Assembly (NCBI RefSeq): GCF_018860805.1
Contig: NZ_JAHKQR010000011.1
Span: 719,647-783,646 of the forward strand
DNA length: 64,000 nucleotides
DNA from: Aestuariibacter sp. A3R04
GTDB lineage: Bacteria; Pseudomonadota; Gammaproteobacteria; Enterobacterales; Alteromonadaceae
Reading direction: 5' to 3'
In this document: positions 19,114-28,798 of the stretch, piece after piece
Position numbering within the stretch: position 1 is the first letter of the stretch
Layout of the letters: each line of letters begins with the position of its first letter
Program-made: the position numbers and the translations under genes
The notes under the pieces: generated by a model
The model's database searches: none
Told to the model about the DNA's origin: nothing
The model's input: the letters and a program-made list of their open reading frames with translations, nothing else

Positions 19114-20484
19114 ATGCAAATTAAACCCTATGCGATAGGCATTGCTGTTGCAATGTTCCTGCTTGTTTTTGCGTTGATGTCGTTCAACGAATTTAGCCAG
19201 GTGATGAGTGTTACTGCGGGCTTAACAGTGCTTATTGCCTGTCTTTGGATGTCTGAGGCGCTACCCATTCCCGTTACCTCACTCATTCCGTTTTTCGCTT
19301 TTCCCATGGCAGGTGTGATGTCTTATCAAGAGGCATCCTCTGCACTGGGGAACCATGTGATCTTATTGCTTATGGGCGGCTTTATGCTGTCTAAATCACT
19401 GGAAAAATCCGGTGTACACCACCGACTTGCCGTTTACATGTTGGCACTCACCGGGGCGGGAAATGCCAAGCGTTTGGTACTCGGATTTATGCTTACATCT
19501 GCCATTTTAAGCATGTGGATATCCAATACTGCTACCGCACTTATGCTATTGCCCATTGCACTGGCTATTATTAGTAGCATTGCCAACCCGAGCTTGGCTA
19601 CTGCGTTGTTGCTCGGTATTGCATATGCAGCAAGTGTGGGCGGGATCGGTACGCCAATAGGAACCCCGCCAAACATTATTTTTATGAGTGTGTATCAACA
19701 GACCACGGGCACGGAACTGAGCTTCCTGGACTGGATGCAAACGGGGATCCCGGTGGTTGCGCTGGGTATTCCCATTATGGCGTTTTGGCTTACTCGGAAT
19801 TTGGGCTCGATACCAACGGCCCATCTGCCAGTGGCGGAACAATGGCGTCCAGCGGAAAAACGTGTCTTGGTGGCATTTCTCATTGTTGCCCTGGCGTGGA
19901 TATTTCGTCCTTTTTGGACGGCTTGGCTCGATATGACAAACGTAAGCGACAGTACTATTGCTGTAGCCGGCGTGGTTTTGATGTGTATTATTCCGGATGG
20001 GAATAAAAACAAGCCCGGTCAAATACTTGATTGGCAAACCGCCTCACAAATTCCATGGGGTCTGTTACTCGTATACGCGGGAGGGATATGCCTGGCTAAA
20101 GCATTTACGGCTTCCGGTCTGAGTGTGGTGCTGGGAGAAGCATTAACCGGTGTGTCTGTACTTCCCCTGGTGTTGCTCGTACTTATTTTGTGTCTGGCCG
20201 TGAGTTTTGTAACGGAGATCACCTCGAACACTGCCACAGCGACCCTGCTTATGCCTATTCTCGCTAGTGCTGCCATCGCACTTGAGGTCGATCCTATTTT
20301 ACTGATGATGCCTGCAGCCATGAGCGCCAGCTGCGCCTTTATGATGCCGGTCGCGACGCCTACCAATACCATCGTCTATGGAAGTGGCCACATTACAATG
20401 AAGGACATGGTGCGCGAAGGCACCATCCTTAATATACTGGTGAGTTTAGTTGTGGCTGGGGTGGTCATTGTGACCCGTGTGTAA
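19114..20484 (+). CDS. SLC13/DASS family sodium-coupled anion symporter
   Basis: 456 residues, about eleven membrane helices. The two SNT motifs that form the sodium and substrate sites of this family are present: MWISNTATALMLLP and TEITSNTATATLLMP. Further family blocks are GIGTPIGTPPNIIF and FMMPVATPTN. DASS proteins import di- or tricarboxylates (succinate, malate, citrate) or sulfate with sodium, consistent with a marine organism. The specific substrate is not predictable. The ribosome site before the ATG is weak. The stop is 5 bp from the convergent csiV stop. Confidence 0.9.
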   Translation: MQIKPYAIGIAVAMFLLVFALMSFNEFSQVMSVTAGLTVLIACLWMSEALPIPVTSLIPFFAFPMAGVMSYQEASSALGNHVILLLMGGFMLSKSLEKSGVHHRLAVYMLALTGAGNAKRLVLGFMLTSAILSMWISNTATALMLLPIALAIISSIANPSLATALLLGIAYAASVGGIGTPIGTPPNIIFMSVYQQTTGTELSFLDWMQTGIPVVALGIPIMAFWLTRNLGSIPTAHLPVAEQWRPAEKRVLVAFLIVALAWIFRPFWTAWLDMTNVSDSTIAVAGVVLMCIIPDGNKNKPGQILDWQTASQIPWGLLLVYAGGICLAKAFTASGLSVVLGEALTGVSVLPLVLLVLILCLAVSFVTEITSNTATATLLMPILASAAIALEVDPILLMMPAAMSASCAFMMPVATPTNTIVYGSGHITMKDMVREGTILNILVSLVVAGVVIVTRV

Positions 20485-20489
20485 CGCCA

Positions 20490-21902
20490 CTAGTTTGCGG
20501 GTGGACGCTGATGTCGCCTGATTTCTACTACCAACCCAAACAAGGGGTGATCAAAGTAATGGATTTGTTTACTTATTACCCTTCTTTTTTGTTTGAATGG
20601 CACGCTTTTGAGTACGGTTTCTACCCTGTTTTCGGAATATTCATGTTGTTTAGACGGGCTGCGATACTGCATTTCACTGTCGATATGCAAATAAGGGACG
20701 CGGTTAATATATTTTAAATACACCTTCAGATAGCCGTCTAATTGCCAGATGGCAAGGCTGTTTTGCTCGGTTACGCGTGCAAGTGATGTGTCACCGTCAG
20801 TGTTATCATCGCTGTTTTCCGTTATTTCCCTGAACGACAGCGGCGCAGCGTCTGCAAGTGCGGCGTCTAGTTGGGCAAAAAAATCGTCCTTGCCCTGTGT
20901 AGGTTCATTATTCTTGTCTAACGTATCGCGATCAGACCTCATGGCGGGCGGGAGTTCGTCGTTAGTCGCTAATGGCATACCGTTTACGTCAAATGCTTCA
21001 GCAAAGTTATCTCCCGCGCTAATGCGCATGGCGTACGCATTATCTTCTCCAAATTTAACTGGTTGTCGCCACGCGATGTGAAGAAGCCGGTTAAGTCCCC
21101 GGGTTTGTCTGATCTGCCGGGAAAGGTCGGTGAGCTCAAGAGCGTCGTAGGGCAATAAATGCGCATGGGACGCACGGGGCCAATCTCTGCCATCAAGAAA
21201 TTCGGGTATGTGCGAAGGCGCGGGCAAACTGTTATCAGGACTTGTGATTCGCCATTGTCTGGTAACTGGTTCTAGTTGCATCCAGGGCGTGTCAGGTTCA
21301 CAAAATTTCAACGGAGGTACAGTTACCGGTTCGATATCGTCGATACCAGAAAAGGCTACCCAGTATGAGGCAATGTCTTGCGCTAAGACAGATGGCATCG
21401 TTTCTACAGTTTCCAATTCTGATGAATTGTCATTGCTAACAGCTTGAATAGATGAATGCGCCAACTCGGGGTCTTCCACCTGAGGCTGCATGTTTGTAGC
21501 CAGATTCATTGGGTCAACAGTTCGCGGTGTATCGGAATAGGGGGTATCTGTGTCCGCCGTGGACGATGATTGTAATAGCTGCCATTGTTGATATTGTGTT
21601 GTTATCTCTTCTAACGTGGGCAGGGCCATCCACAAGGGGTTTTGTGGCTTACCGCATACTGCAAGTCCTTGCTTTAGGAAGCTGATGTCCGGACGCAGGT
21701 ATTGGTCGATGAGATTGAGATCAGCGGCCACGGGGCTCAGGGTAGACGGTGATACAAACTGCTCCTTAAGTTCATCGATGCTCTTGTCGCGGTCGAAAAT
21801 AATGACTTCCACATCGAACCACCAATCGTCAGCGGCCTGAGCTAAAGCGGGAGAAAATACAGCCAGCAGTGTGGCGATAACAAAGCACCTATTCATGATC
21901 AT
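20490..21902 (-). CDS. csiV: CsiV-family peptidoglycan-associated protein
   Basis: 470 residues. A signal peptide (residues 1-23, ending ALAQA) precedes the diagnostic DDWWFDVEVIIFDRDKS block. The C-terminus keeps the WQLDGYLKVYLKYINRVPYLH and KRRVISKQIHYFDHPLFGLVVEI motifs; the long middle is acidic and low in complexity, and makes the protein longer than usual. CsiV of Vibrio cholerae binds peptidoglycan and helps the response to D-amino acids. The start overlaps the mfd stop by 4 bp (ATGA) with AAGGAG in front, the common mfd-csiV arrangement. Confidence 0.88.
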   Translation of the reverse strand: MIMNRCFVIATLLAVFSPALAQAADDWWFDVEVIIFDRDKSIDELKEQFVSPSTLSPVAADLNLIDQYLRPDISFLKQGLAVCGKPQNPLWMALPTLEEITTQYQQWQLLQSSSTADTDTPYSDTPRTVDPMNLATNMQPQVEDPELAHSSIQAVSNDNSSELETVETMPSVLAQDIASYWVAFSGIDDIEPVTVPPLKFCEPDTPWMQLEPVTRQWRITSPDNSLPAPSHIPEFLDGRDWPRASHAHLLPYDALELTDLSRQIRQTRGLNRLLHIAWRQPVKFGEDNAYAMRISAGDNFAEAFDVNGMPLATNDELPPAMRSDRDTLDKNNEPTQGKDDFFAQLDAALADAAPLSFREITENSDDNTDGDTSLARVTEQNSLAIWQLDGYLKVYLKYINRVPYLHIDSEMQYRSPSKQHEYSENRVETVLKSVPFKQKRRVISKQIHYFDHPLFGLVVEIRRHQRPPAN

Positions 21903-24900
21903 CGAATCTCCTTGGCAAAATCGTTTAACACGGTTTCTACCATCTCCAGCCTTTCTTTTGCGGAGTTTGTTTTCTTTATCAGCCTGAGCTTCTGGCTGCC
22001 TTCAAATTTGAATGTGTCTGAACGAGTCTGTACTAATTGGATGATAAAGCCAGGATCCACGGGGGTATTTTCCTTAAACTCGATGGTACCGCCTATACTG
22101 GTGACATCAATTTTGACAATACCCAGTGCTTTGGCTATGAGTTTTAGCTCTGCCACTTTGATCAGTTGTTTGGCCGGAACGGGCAACAAACCGAAACGGT
22201 CGATACATTCTACCTGGAATTCATCAATGGCTTCCTTAGTTTGACAACTGGCCAGCTGCTTGTATAACGACAAACGTTGATTGACGTCGGCGATGTAGTC
22301 ATCGGGCAACAACGCTGGGATCCGCAATTCTATGTCAGTATGGCTGGCTGAGGCTTCGTCAAGACTGGGTTCTCTGCCTTCTTTTAACGCGGCTACTGCT
22401 TGGTCGAGCATGTCCATGTATAAACTAAAACCTATGGTGGCAATTTGGCCTGATTGATCATCGCCTAACAGTTCACCTGCACCGCGGATCTCTAAATCGT
22501 GTGTCGCGAGTGCGAAGCCTGCGCCTAAATCTTCCAACTGGGATATGGCTTCCAGCCGCTTTGCGGCATCTTTGGTCATGCGCTTTGGGTGTGGTGTGAG
22601 CAAATAAGCATAAGCCTGGTGATGTGAGCGACCAACTCGCCCGCGAAGCTGATGTAGCTGCGCCAGACCAAGATGGTCAGCGCGGTCCATAATGATGGTA
22701 TTGGCGGTAGGCACATCAATGCCGGTTTCAATGATGGTAGTACACACCAGGACATTATAGCGCTGGTGGTAAAAATCACTCATGACGTTTTCCAATTCCC
22801 GCTCACGCATCTGTCCGTGCCCTATGGCGATACGCGCTTCCGGAACGATCTCAGCCACTTCAGTGGCGGTTTTCTCGATGGTATCGACTTCGTTGTGCAG
22901 GAAATACACTTGTCCGCCTCTGAGTATTTCACGCATTATTGCCTCGCGAATAACCCCCTTGTTTCTCTGCTGGACAAAGGTTTTTATCGATAATCGACGG
23001 GCCGGTGGCGTGGCGATAATGGAAAGATCCCGCATGCCGGACAATGCCATATTCAGCGTTCTGGGAATAGGCGTCGCCGTGAGCGTCAGGATGTCCACGT
23101 CTGCGCGCAACGATTTGAATTTCTCTTTTTGACGCACTCCGAAGCGGTGTTCTTCGTCTATTATGACAAGGCCTAAATCTTTGAAACGAATGTCGTTACT
23201 CAGAAGTTTATGTGTACCGACTACGATATCCACTGTGCCATCGGCAATGCCGTCCACTGTTGTCTTTTGCACTTTTCCACTGACAAAACGGCTCATTACC
23301 TGAATGTTGAACGGCCAGTTGGCAAAGCGGTCTTTAAAATTCTCATAATGCTGCTGCGCCAAAAGTGTAGTGGGCACTAAAATGGCGACCTGCTTGCCGT
23401 GATTTGCAGCAAGAAATGCAGCGCGCATGGCCACTTCTGTCTTACCGAAGCCAACATCGCCACACACTAAGCGATCCATAGCCTGAGGTGAGCCCATATC
23501 CTGGATAACGGCGTTAATGGCCTGTACTTGGTCTGGCGTTTCCTCAAAGGGAAAACTGTTGGCAAAACTTTGATACTCTTCCCATTGTATATCGTAGGCA
23601 TAACCGGGTTTTGCTGCCCGCTTTGCGTACACGTTAAGAAGCTCTGCGGCCACGTCACGGACTTTCTCGGCAGCTTTCTGTTTGGCTTTTGTCCAAGCGT
23701 CAGAGCCCAGAGAATGCAGCGGGGCGTGATCGATATCACCACCCGTATAACGGGAAATTAGGTGTAAGGACGCAACAGGTACATAGAGCTTAGACTGTTT
23801 GGCGTATTCGATGCAAAGATATTCTGTGGTAACCCCACCGGCATCGAGAGTCTGCAATCCGATATAGCGTCCTACGCCATGGTCGAAGTGCACCACCGGT
23901 TGGCCTATAGTCAATTCTGCCAGGTTGCGAATGATGGCGCTTTCATCGGTAGCCTGTCGCTTGTCTCGAAGGCGACGCTGACTAACTTTATTACCCAGAA
24001 GTTCGGTTTCTGTGATAAATAAAATATCACCTTCTTTGCGTTGCCATACGAAGCTATTTTCCACCAGACCAATGGTAACAGCTACGGGCGTATCGCCGTT
24101 GACGAACTCGCTGAAGGACGCTACCGCCTGTGGTTTAACACCGGCCTTGGCCAGTAGTTCCAACAGGTTTTCCCTTCGCCCCTGAGATTCGGCACAGAAC
24201 AGCACCCGGCTCCCGCTATTGCGGGCCACTTTCATTCTTTCTAGCAGTGCAACTGCCGGTTGTTTTTTTTGCGGATTAAAGGCGATATCTTTGAGAGCGG
24301 GACAGGCTAAGTTAGTTCGTCCGGCCTTTGTTTCAAAGCACTCTGTGCTTAGTGATACCCGAGGCCAGCATTTTATTCGTTCAAACAATTGGTTAACAGG
24401 AAGGAACAAGTCATCCGGCGCCAGTAGTGGGCGACTTGTGTCGTAACGGCGCTGTTCGTATCTTTCACTTACATCCGCCCAGAAGAAATCGCTGGCGTCA
24501 TTGATATCGCCGTGTAATAACAGCAGTGAATGGTGGTGAAGATAGTCGAAAAGGGTTGCAGTTTGCTCAAAAAACAGCGGTAGATAGTACTCTATACCAC
24601 CCGGCATGGTCCCCTTGGATACCTGACTGAGCACAGATTCCTGTGCATTTGTGGCATTAAACCGTTCCAGGTATTGGGTGCGAAAACGACTGATGGCTGG
24701 TTTGTCAGTGGGAAACTCCCGGGCAGGCAATAGACGTATTTTGTCCACCGCATCAGTAGAGCGTTGACTTTCCGTATCAAAGTAACGTATGGAGTCAATT
24801 TCGTCATCAAACAGATCAAGGCGAAACGGTTTGTCACTCCCCATGGGGTAGAGATCGATAACAGAGCCGCGGATGGAAAATTCGCTGTGGCTCATTACCT

Positions 24901-25390
24901 GATTGACATGAAGATAGCCAGCTTGCTCAAGATTCCGGCGAAACTGATCTCTATCCAGTTTTTCACCTTTGTGTAGCATCAGCAGATATTTGTTCAGGTA
25001 GTCCACCGGTGCCAGACGTTGCATCAGCGTATTTACCGGAACAATAAAAATCCCTTCGCGATCATTGGCCATCCGATACAGGGTTTCCATGCGCTGAGAA
25101 ACAATATCTTGATGGGGAGAGAACATATCGTAGGGCAGGGTTTCCCAATCAGGAAACAGGGTGGCAACTGATGCGTCGTTATCCAGAAAGAAGCTGATTT
25201 CTCGCTGTATTTTCATTGCAGATGGCGTGTCAGCCGTGATTAACACAACAGGGCCATCGTGTTGTCGGTAAGCTTGGCTCACCGCCAGCGCCTGACTACT
25301 CCCTTGTAACTGGCCCCACTGTTTGTGGTCATTGGCACCATTGGCTTTCCTGTCTTTTGGGAAAGGTAAAGATAAAATCGTTGCTGTCAT
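21899..25390 (-). CDS. mfd: Transcription-repair coupling factor Mfd
   Basis: 1163 residues, full length. Domains in order: UvrB-homology region (about 1-340), the RNA-polymerase-interacting CarD-like domain (about 490-560; PVVHFDHGVGRYIGL), the RecG-like translocase with Walker A GDVGFGKTEVAMR and Walker B VIIDEEHRFG, the TRCF relay region (QLHQLRGRVGRSHHQAYAYLL), and the C-terminal autoinhibitory domain. It displaces stalled RNA polymerase and recruits UvrA. It is the first gene of the mfd-csiV pair. The PilZ gene lies upstream on the same strand with a gap of about 50 bp. Confidence 0.97.
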   Translation of the reverse strand: MTATILSLPFPKDRKANGANDHKQWGQLQGSSQALAVSQAYRQHDGPVVLITADTPSAMKIQREISFFLDNDASVATLFPDWETLPYDMFSPHQDIVSQRMETLYRMANDREGIFIVPVNTLMQRLAPVDYLNKYLLMLHKGEKLDRDQFRRNLEQAGYLHVNQVMSHSEFSIRGSVIDLYPMGSDKPFRLDLFDDEIDSIRYFDTESQRSTDAVDKIRLLPAREFPTDKPAISRFRTQYLERFNATNAQESVLSQVSKGTMPGGIEYYLPLFFEQTATLFDYLHHHSLLLLHGDINDASDFFWADVSERYEQRRYDTSRPLLAPDDLFLPVNQLFERIKCWPRVSLSTECFETKAGRTNLACPALKDIAFNPQKKQPAVALLERMKVARNSGSRVLFCAESQGRRENLLELLAKAGVKPQAVASFSEFVNGDTPVAVTIGLVENSFVWQRKEGDILFITETELLGNKVSQRRLRDKRQATDESAIIRNLAELTIGQPVVHFDHGVGRYIGLQTLDAGGVTTEYLCIEYAKQSKLYVPVASLHLISRYTGGDIDHAPLHSLGSDAWTKAKQKAAEKVRDVAAELLNVYAKRAAKPGYAYDIQWEEYQSFANSFPFEETPDQVQAINAVIQDMGSPQAMDRLVCGDVGFGKTEVAMRAAFLAANHGKQVAILVPTTLLAQQHYENFKDRFANWPFNIQVMSRFVSGKVQKTTVDGIADGTVDIVVGTHKLLSNDIRFKDLGLVIIDEEHRFGVRQKEKFKSLRADVDILTLTATPIPRTLNMALSGMRDLSIIATPPARRLSIKTFVQQRNKGVIREAIMREILRGGQVYFLHNEVDTIEKTATEVAEIVPEARIAIGHGQMRERELENVMSDFYHQRYNVLVCTTIIETGIDVPTANTIIMDRADHLGLAQLHQLRGRVGRSHHQAYAYLLTPHPKRMTKDAAKRLEAISQLEDLGAGFALATHDLEIRGAGELLGDDQSGQIATIGFSLYMDMLDQAVAALKEGREPSLDEASASHTDIELRIPALLPDDYIADVNQRLSLYKQLASCQTKEAIDEFQVECIDRFGLLPVPAKQLIKVAELKLIAKALGIVKIDVTSIGGTIEFKENTPVDPGFIIQLVQTRSDTFKFEGSQKLRLIKKTNSAKERLEMVETVLNDFAKEIR

Positions 25391-25441
25391 GTCACCCTGA
25401 GTATATTGACGTGATTATGGTTGATCCCGGTTGGTATAGAC

Positions 25442-26032
25442 TTAACGCTTTTCCTGGGCACGTTGTCTGAGCTGTTGGGTTTGCAGGTGTAAGCTGGCGC
25501 GAACCAACAATTCCTGATCCTGTTCCCGAATGCTGCGAAAAATAAAGGCTATATGGTAGCTATCTTCTTGCTGCTGGCAAGCAATAACTTCACCGAAGCA
25601 AAACACCGCAGCAGCTTCTTCAGTGAGAAACAATTTGAGTTCTGCAATGCTGCCCATTTCAATGGGGTGTGCAGCTGCTACCACCACACCACCGCCGCCA
25701 AATTTAACAGAGGAAAAGCGGTATTTCTCATCATCCTGCTGCTGCAAGATGTAAGACATCATGAGGTCTATTTTTCTGGCCTGGTGATTGAGGTAATCTG
25801 TAAGGGCGGCAGCCTGATCGCCGAGGTTTCGCAATGGACGAAGCGCCTGGGCTTCGATGGCAGCCATTTCACCGGCTATGCGAAACGCATAAGGCATGAC
25901 GCTTTCTAGTTCCTTAGGTGGTGGAACGTGAGCGTCCTGGCCAACGAGATTTACATTCACAGGAATATCATGGCCAATCATGAAAAATTCGTCGAATTGT
26001 GCCTGTTTATCTGCCAGAGTTAGCTTGTCCAT
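25442..26032 (-). CDS. PilZ domain protein, putative c-di-GMP receptor
   Basis: 196 residues. An N-terminal helical part (about 1-95) with PKELESVMPYAFRIAGEMAAIEAQALRPLRNL (read as pieces) is followed by a PilZ-like beta barrel: RFSSVKFGGGGVVVAA, MGSIAELKLFL and a closing YHIAFIFRSIREQDQELL. PilZ normally binds c-di-GMP through RxxxR and D/NxSxxG. Here the second motif reads SSVKFGGGG, a divergent form, so binding is uncertain. Located between mfd and the lolC-type gene, the place where gammaproteobacteria often keep this protein. Confidence 0.8.
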   Translation of the reverse strand: MDKLTLADKQAQFDEFFMIGHDIPVNVNLVGQDAHVPPPKELESVMPYAFRIAGEMAAIEAQALRPLRNLGDQAAALTDYLNHQARKIDLMMSYILQQQDDEKYRFSSVKFGGGGVVVAAAHPIEMGSIAELKLFLTEEAAAVFCFGEVIACQQQEDSYHIAFIFRSIREQDQELLVRASLHLQTQQLRQRAQEKR

Positions 26033-26182
26033 AAATTACCTGCTACATCAATCTTGTACGTCACTTAGCTTACACGTAGTATAACGACTTTACTATTGCG
26101 GCAAACCTCAATCACAGGTTTACCTTAAATCGCATTTTATTTTAGCCGTTCTTTTCGCCCTTAATACTGTTTGTGAGTCTTC

Positions 26183-27379
26183 ATGTTTCAACCCGTCTCT
26201 GCTTTTTTAGCGCTTCGTTACGCCACGGCAGACAAACAAAATAGTTTCGTCTCTTTTATCAACCTTTTTTCGGTGGCGGGTATTGCGCTCGGATTGATGT
26301 CACTGATTATCGTTTTGTCTGTTATGAACGGCTTTGAAGGACAGTTAAAAAAGAGAATTTTAGGTATTGTACCGCAAATTGTGGCTCACGCTGAGCCCCA
26401 CGAGATTGATGAAACCCAATTTCCTGGGGTTTACGGAAAAATGGCTTATGCTGAAACAGAAGGGGTAATACAGGCCCAAACTGGGTTACGAGGTATGCGT
26501 ATCCAGGGTATCGTACCGACGTCCATGGAAAACAGTATTGTTGCTGATAATATGGTTACCGGCAGTTTAGGCACTTTAACTCCTGGTAGTTTTAATGTCG
26601 TCATTGGCCGTGCGCTGGCAGTACAACTGGATATCCGGGTTGGTGACAGATTGCGGCTTATGGTGGCGGGAGCCAGTATATATACACCCCTGGGGCGTAT
26701 TCCCAGCCAGCGTTTAGTCACTGTTTCCGGGGTTTATTCCGTGGGATCGCAAATGGACGACAAGGTCATTTTCATGGCCTTAGACGATTTAAAGCGGCTG
26801 ATGCGACTGGCATCGGATTCACCGTCTGATACCCGCCTATTCCTTGAAGACGCGTTCAACTATCAGGAGGTGGTGTTACAACTTGACCGTGCAGGCGTTG
26901 CCAGTGACAACTGGCGCGAACGCCAAGGGCCTTTGTTCGATGCAGTTAAGATGGAAAAAAACATGATGTTCATGATGCTGTTGCTGGTGATTGCAGTGGC
27001 AGCGTTTAACATCGTTTCGGCCCTTGTTATGGTGGTTACGGAAAAACAAGGGGATATTGCAATATTGCAAACCCAGGGTATGGCGCCGGGTTACGTGATG
27101 CTGGTCTTTGTGTTAAATGGTATTTTCAACGGTGTGAAAGGCGCCCTTGTGGGGCTAGTGTTAGGGGTGGGTGTGACGCTGCAACTCAATAACGTTCTGG
27201 ATCTTGTGCACATCAATCTCGCGTTGTCCGCTGACGGCCATGGTATCCCTATTGATCTTCGTTGGCACCAAGTGGTGACCGTTACGCTGTTCTCGCTGGC
27301 GCTGTGTCTGGTGGCGAGTATATATCCCGCTTACCGCGCAATGAAAGTACAACCAGCCTCTGCGCTGCAAAACGATTAG
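26183..27379 (+). CDS. LolC/LolE-type lipoprotein-releasing permease without adjacent LolD
   Basis: 398 residues with the MacB/FtsX-LolC architecture: one N-terminal helix (about 25-50; FINLFSVAGIALGLMSLIIVLSV split over the segment), a large periplasmic domain (about 55-260) and three C-terminal helices ending YPAYRAMKVQPASAL. The inner-membrane complex LolCDE extracts mature lipoproteins for transfer to LolA. It is normally encoded as lolC-lolD-lolE, yet neither the ATPase gene nor a second permease follows: the next gene is a phosphoribosyltransferase. The gene is intact, with no frameshift, so the partners are probably elsewhere. LolC is more likely than LolE from its leading position after mfd-PilZ; this is uncertain. 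Confidence 0.85.
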   Translation: MFQPVSAFLALRYATADKQNSFVSFINLFSVAGIALGLMSLIIVLSVMNGFEGQLKKRILGIVPQIVAHAEPHEIDETQFPGVYGKMAYAETEGVIQAQTGLRGMRIQGIVPTSMENSIVADNMVTGSLGTLTPGSFNVVIGRALAVQLDIRVGDRLRLMVAGASIYTPLGRIPSQRLVTVSGVYSVGSQMDDKVIFMALDDLKRLMRLASDSPSDTRLFLEDAFNYQEVVLQLDRAGVASDNWRERQGPLFDAVKMEKNMMFMMLLLVIAVAAFNIVSALVMVVTEKQGDIAILQTQGMAPGYVMLVFVLNGIFNGVKGALVGLVLGVGVTLQLNNVLDLVHINLALSADGHGIPIDLRWHQVVTVTLFSLALCLVASIYPAYRAMKVQPASALQND

Positions 27380-27508
27380 CACGAAAAAACAAACCTGACA
27401 GGCATGGCAATATGTAAACAGAGCCTGACCAATTGGTTAAATAAGCGTGCAATAATGGGTAAATTTCTCTATACTCGCGCCTTTAAAACGGGCGGCCGGA
27501 AAGACGAT

Positions 27509-28081
27509 ATGAATAAAAACTTTATTACCTCTCAATCTTTACTTGAAGATGCATTCAGATTGGCTGCCATGGTTTATGAAGACGGTTTTAGACCTGATTT
27601 TATCATTGGTATATGGCGCGGTGGTGCACCTATAGGTATCGCGGTGCAGGAATTTTTTGAATTTAAAAACACCTCGACCGATCACATTGCGGTGAGAACT
27701 TCTTCGTACTATGGCATTAATAAACAGTCGAAAGAAATACGTGTTCACGGTTTGCACTATTTGGTAGAAAATGCCAATGCCGAAGATAAGCTATTGATCG
27801 TGGATGATGTATTTGACTCGGGCCGCAGCGTGGACGCGTTAATAAAGCAAGTGAAAAAGCTTATGCGCCTGAATATGCCTAAAGATATTCGCATTGCGTG
27901 TCCCTGGTATAAACCGCAGAATAATAAGACTGACATAAAGCCAGACTATTTCGTTAATCAGAGTGATGAATGGCTGGTATTCCCCCACGAGATTGCGGGT
28001 TTGAGCGAAGAAGAAATTCGCGAAGGCAAAACAGAACTAGCCAGTGTAATGGACGTGTTGTTTGATAAAAAGCCTGAATAG
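27509..28081 (+). CDS. Purine phosphoribosyltransferase (hypoxanthine/guanine type)
   Basis: 190 residues with the type I PRTase fold: PDFIIGIWRGGAPIGIAVQEFF (substrate-binding start), RTSSYYGINKQS flexible loop and the PRPP motif KLLIVDDVFDSGRSVDAL. The ending DEWLVFPHEIAG is typical of Hpt/Gpt-like enzymes. It would make IMP or GMP from a free base and PRPP. The start at MNKNFIT follows GGAAAG; the frame is open 35 codons upstream, but that part lacks PRTase character. It converges with the CbiM-like gene. Purine salvage may relate loosely to the purine-catabolism operon at the left end. Confidence 0.85.
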   Translation: MNKNFITSQSLLEDAFRLAAMVYEDGFRPDFIIGIWRGGAPIGIAVQEFFEFKNTSTDHIAVRTSSYYGINKQSKEIRVHGLHYLVENANAEDKLLIVDDVFDSGRSVDALIKQVKKLMRLNMPKDIRIACPWYKPQNNKTDIKPDYFVNQSDEWLVFPHEIAGLSEEEIREGKTELASVMDVLFDKKPE

Positions 28082-28141
28082 GGAAAGTGGCTCGAGGGGC
28101 ACTCTCAGTGGGTGCCTTAACTGAGACTGCCCAGACAAGTT

Positions 28142-28786
28142 CTACTTTCCTGAGATGTAAAACTTGTCGTGGAAAGTGAATACCCATTGGGGTTTGTACA
28201 CCACCAGTAGCGTCATCGTCATTCCGTTAAGCAAACCTTCAGGGAAGAGCAAAAGTGGTATGAGGATAAGATAGTTATCGCGCACAGTTGCCCAGTCGTA
28301 AATACCTTCGGTCCAATAAACCGTTGCAAGAAGGCTCATCTTCAATGCAATAACCAGGGCGCCTGGTAAAAAAGCACACACAAAAATATACACAAAGACG
28401 TTTCGGGAAATGCGATGGAATGCAGTTATAAATATCAAATAAGTGACTGATATAGGCATAAGCACACCCACTAATCCGTTTACACCCATCATTTCCCAGC
28501 TATCAGCTCCGGCTAATGTGGTACCAAGCAGCGCAACGCTTCCGGCCATGCAGGCCCAGCGAAATCCCAGTGTCAAAACCAGTGCTGAAAGCCATAGAAA
28601 ATGGACACTGAGGCCAGTGTAAATACCCGCTCGAAATATCCACAGAAAGAAAACAATGGCTGTGAAACCAAAAATAACGTGCTGCCGTGCCTTGTCGCTG
28701 AGCAGCGCTGACCAAGACAACGATTTAACAATCCGAAGCAACACAATGGCATAAGCGAATACGCAGCATGTTTGGATAGTGGTCAC
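28142..28786 (-). CDS. CbiM-like membrane protein (energy-coupling factor permease family)
   Basis: 214 residues with about six hydrophobic helices. The layout GLSVHFLWLSALVLTLGFRWA, ADSWEMMGVNGLVGVLMP and LLLFPEGLLNGMTMTLLVVY resembles the CbiM/ECF permease-like proteins found in proteobacteria. Canonical CbiM starts with a metal-binding MHIxDG motif, which is missing here: the N-terminus is MTTIQTCCVFAYA. No CbiNQO partners are near. Cobalt or nickel transport is therefore not supported; only family-level resemblance is claimed. It lies 12 bp downstream of xthA and is probably co-transcribed with it. Confidence 0.6.
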   Translation of the reverse strand: MTTIQTCCVFAYAIVLLRIVKSLSWSALLSDKARQHVIFGFTAIVFFLWIFRAGIYTGLSVHFLWLSALVLTLGFRWACMAGSVALLGTTLAGADSWEMMGVNGLVGVLMPISVTYLIFITAFHRISRNVFVYIFVCAFLPGALVIALKMSLLATVYWTEGIYDWATVRDNYLILIPLLLFPEGLLNGMTMTLLVVYKPQWVFTFHDKFYISGK

Positions 28787-28798
28787 AGTCGCCCCTGT

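Noticed and set aside
28082-28150. Cloverleaf-like fold: GGAAAGT/ACTTTCC ends with an inner CTCAGT/ACTGAG arm, resembling a tRNA
   Set aside because: There is no T-loop GTTCRA pattern, no proper D arm, the length is about 69 nt, and the 3' end lies within the coding end of the CbiM-like gene. Probably a coincidental intergenic fold between convergent genes.
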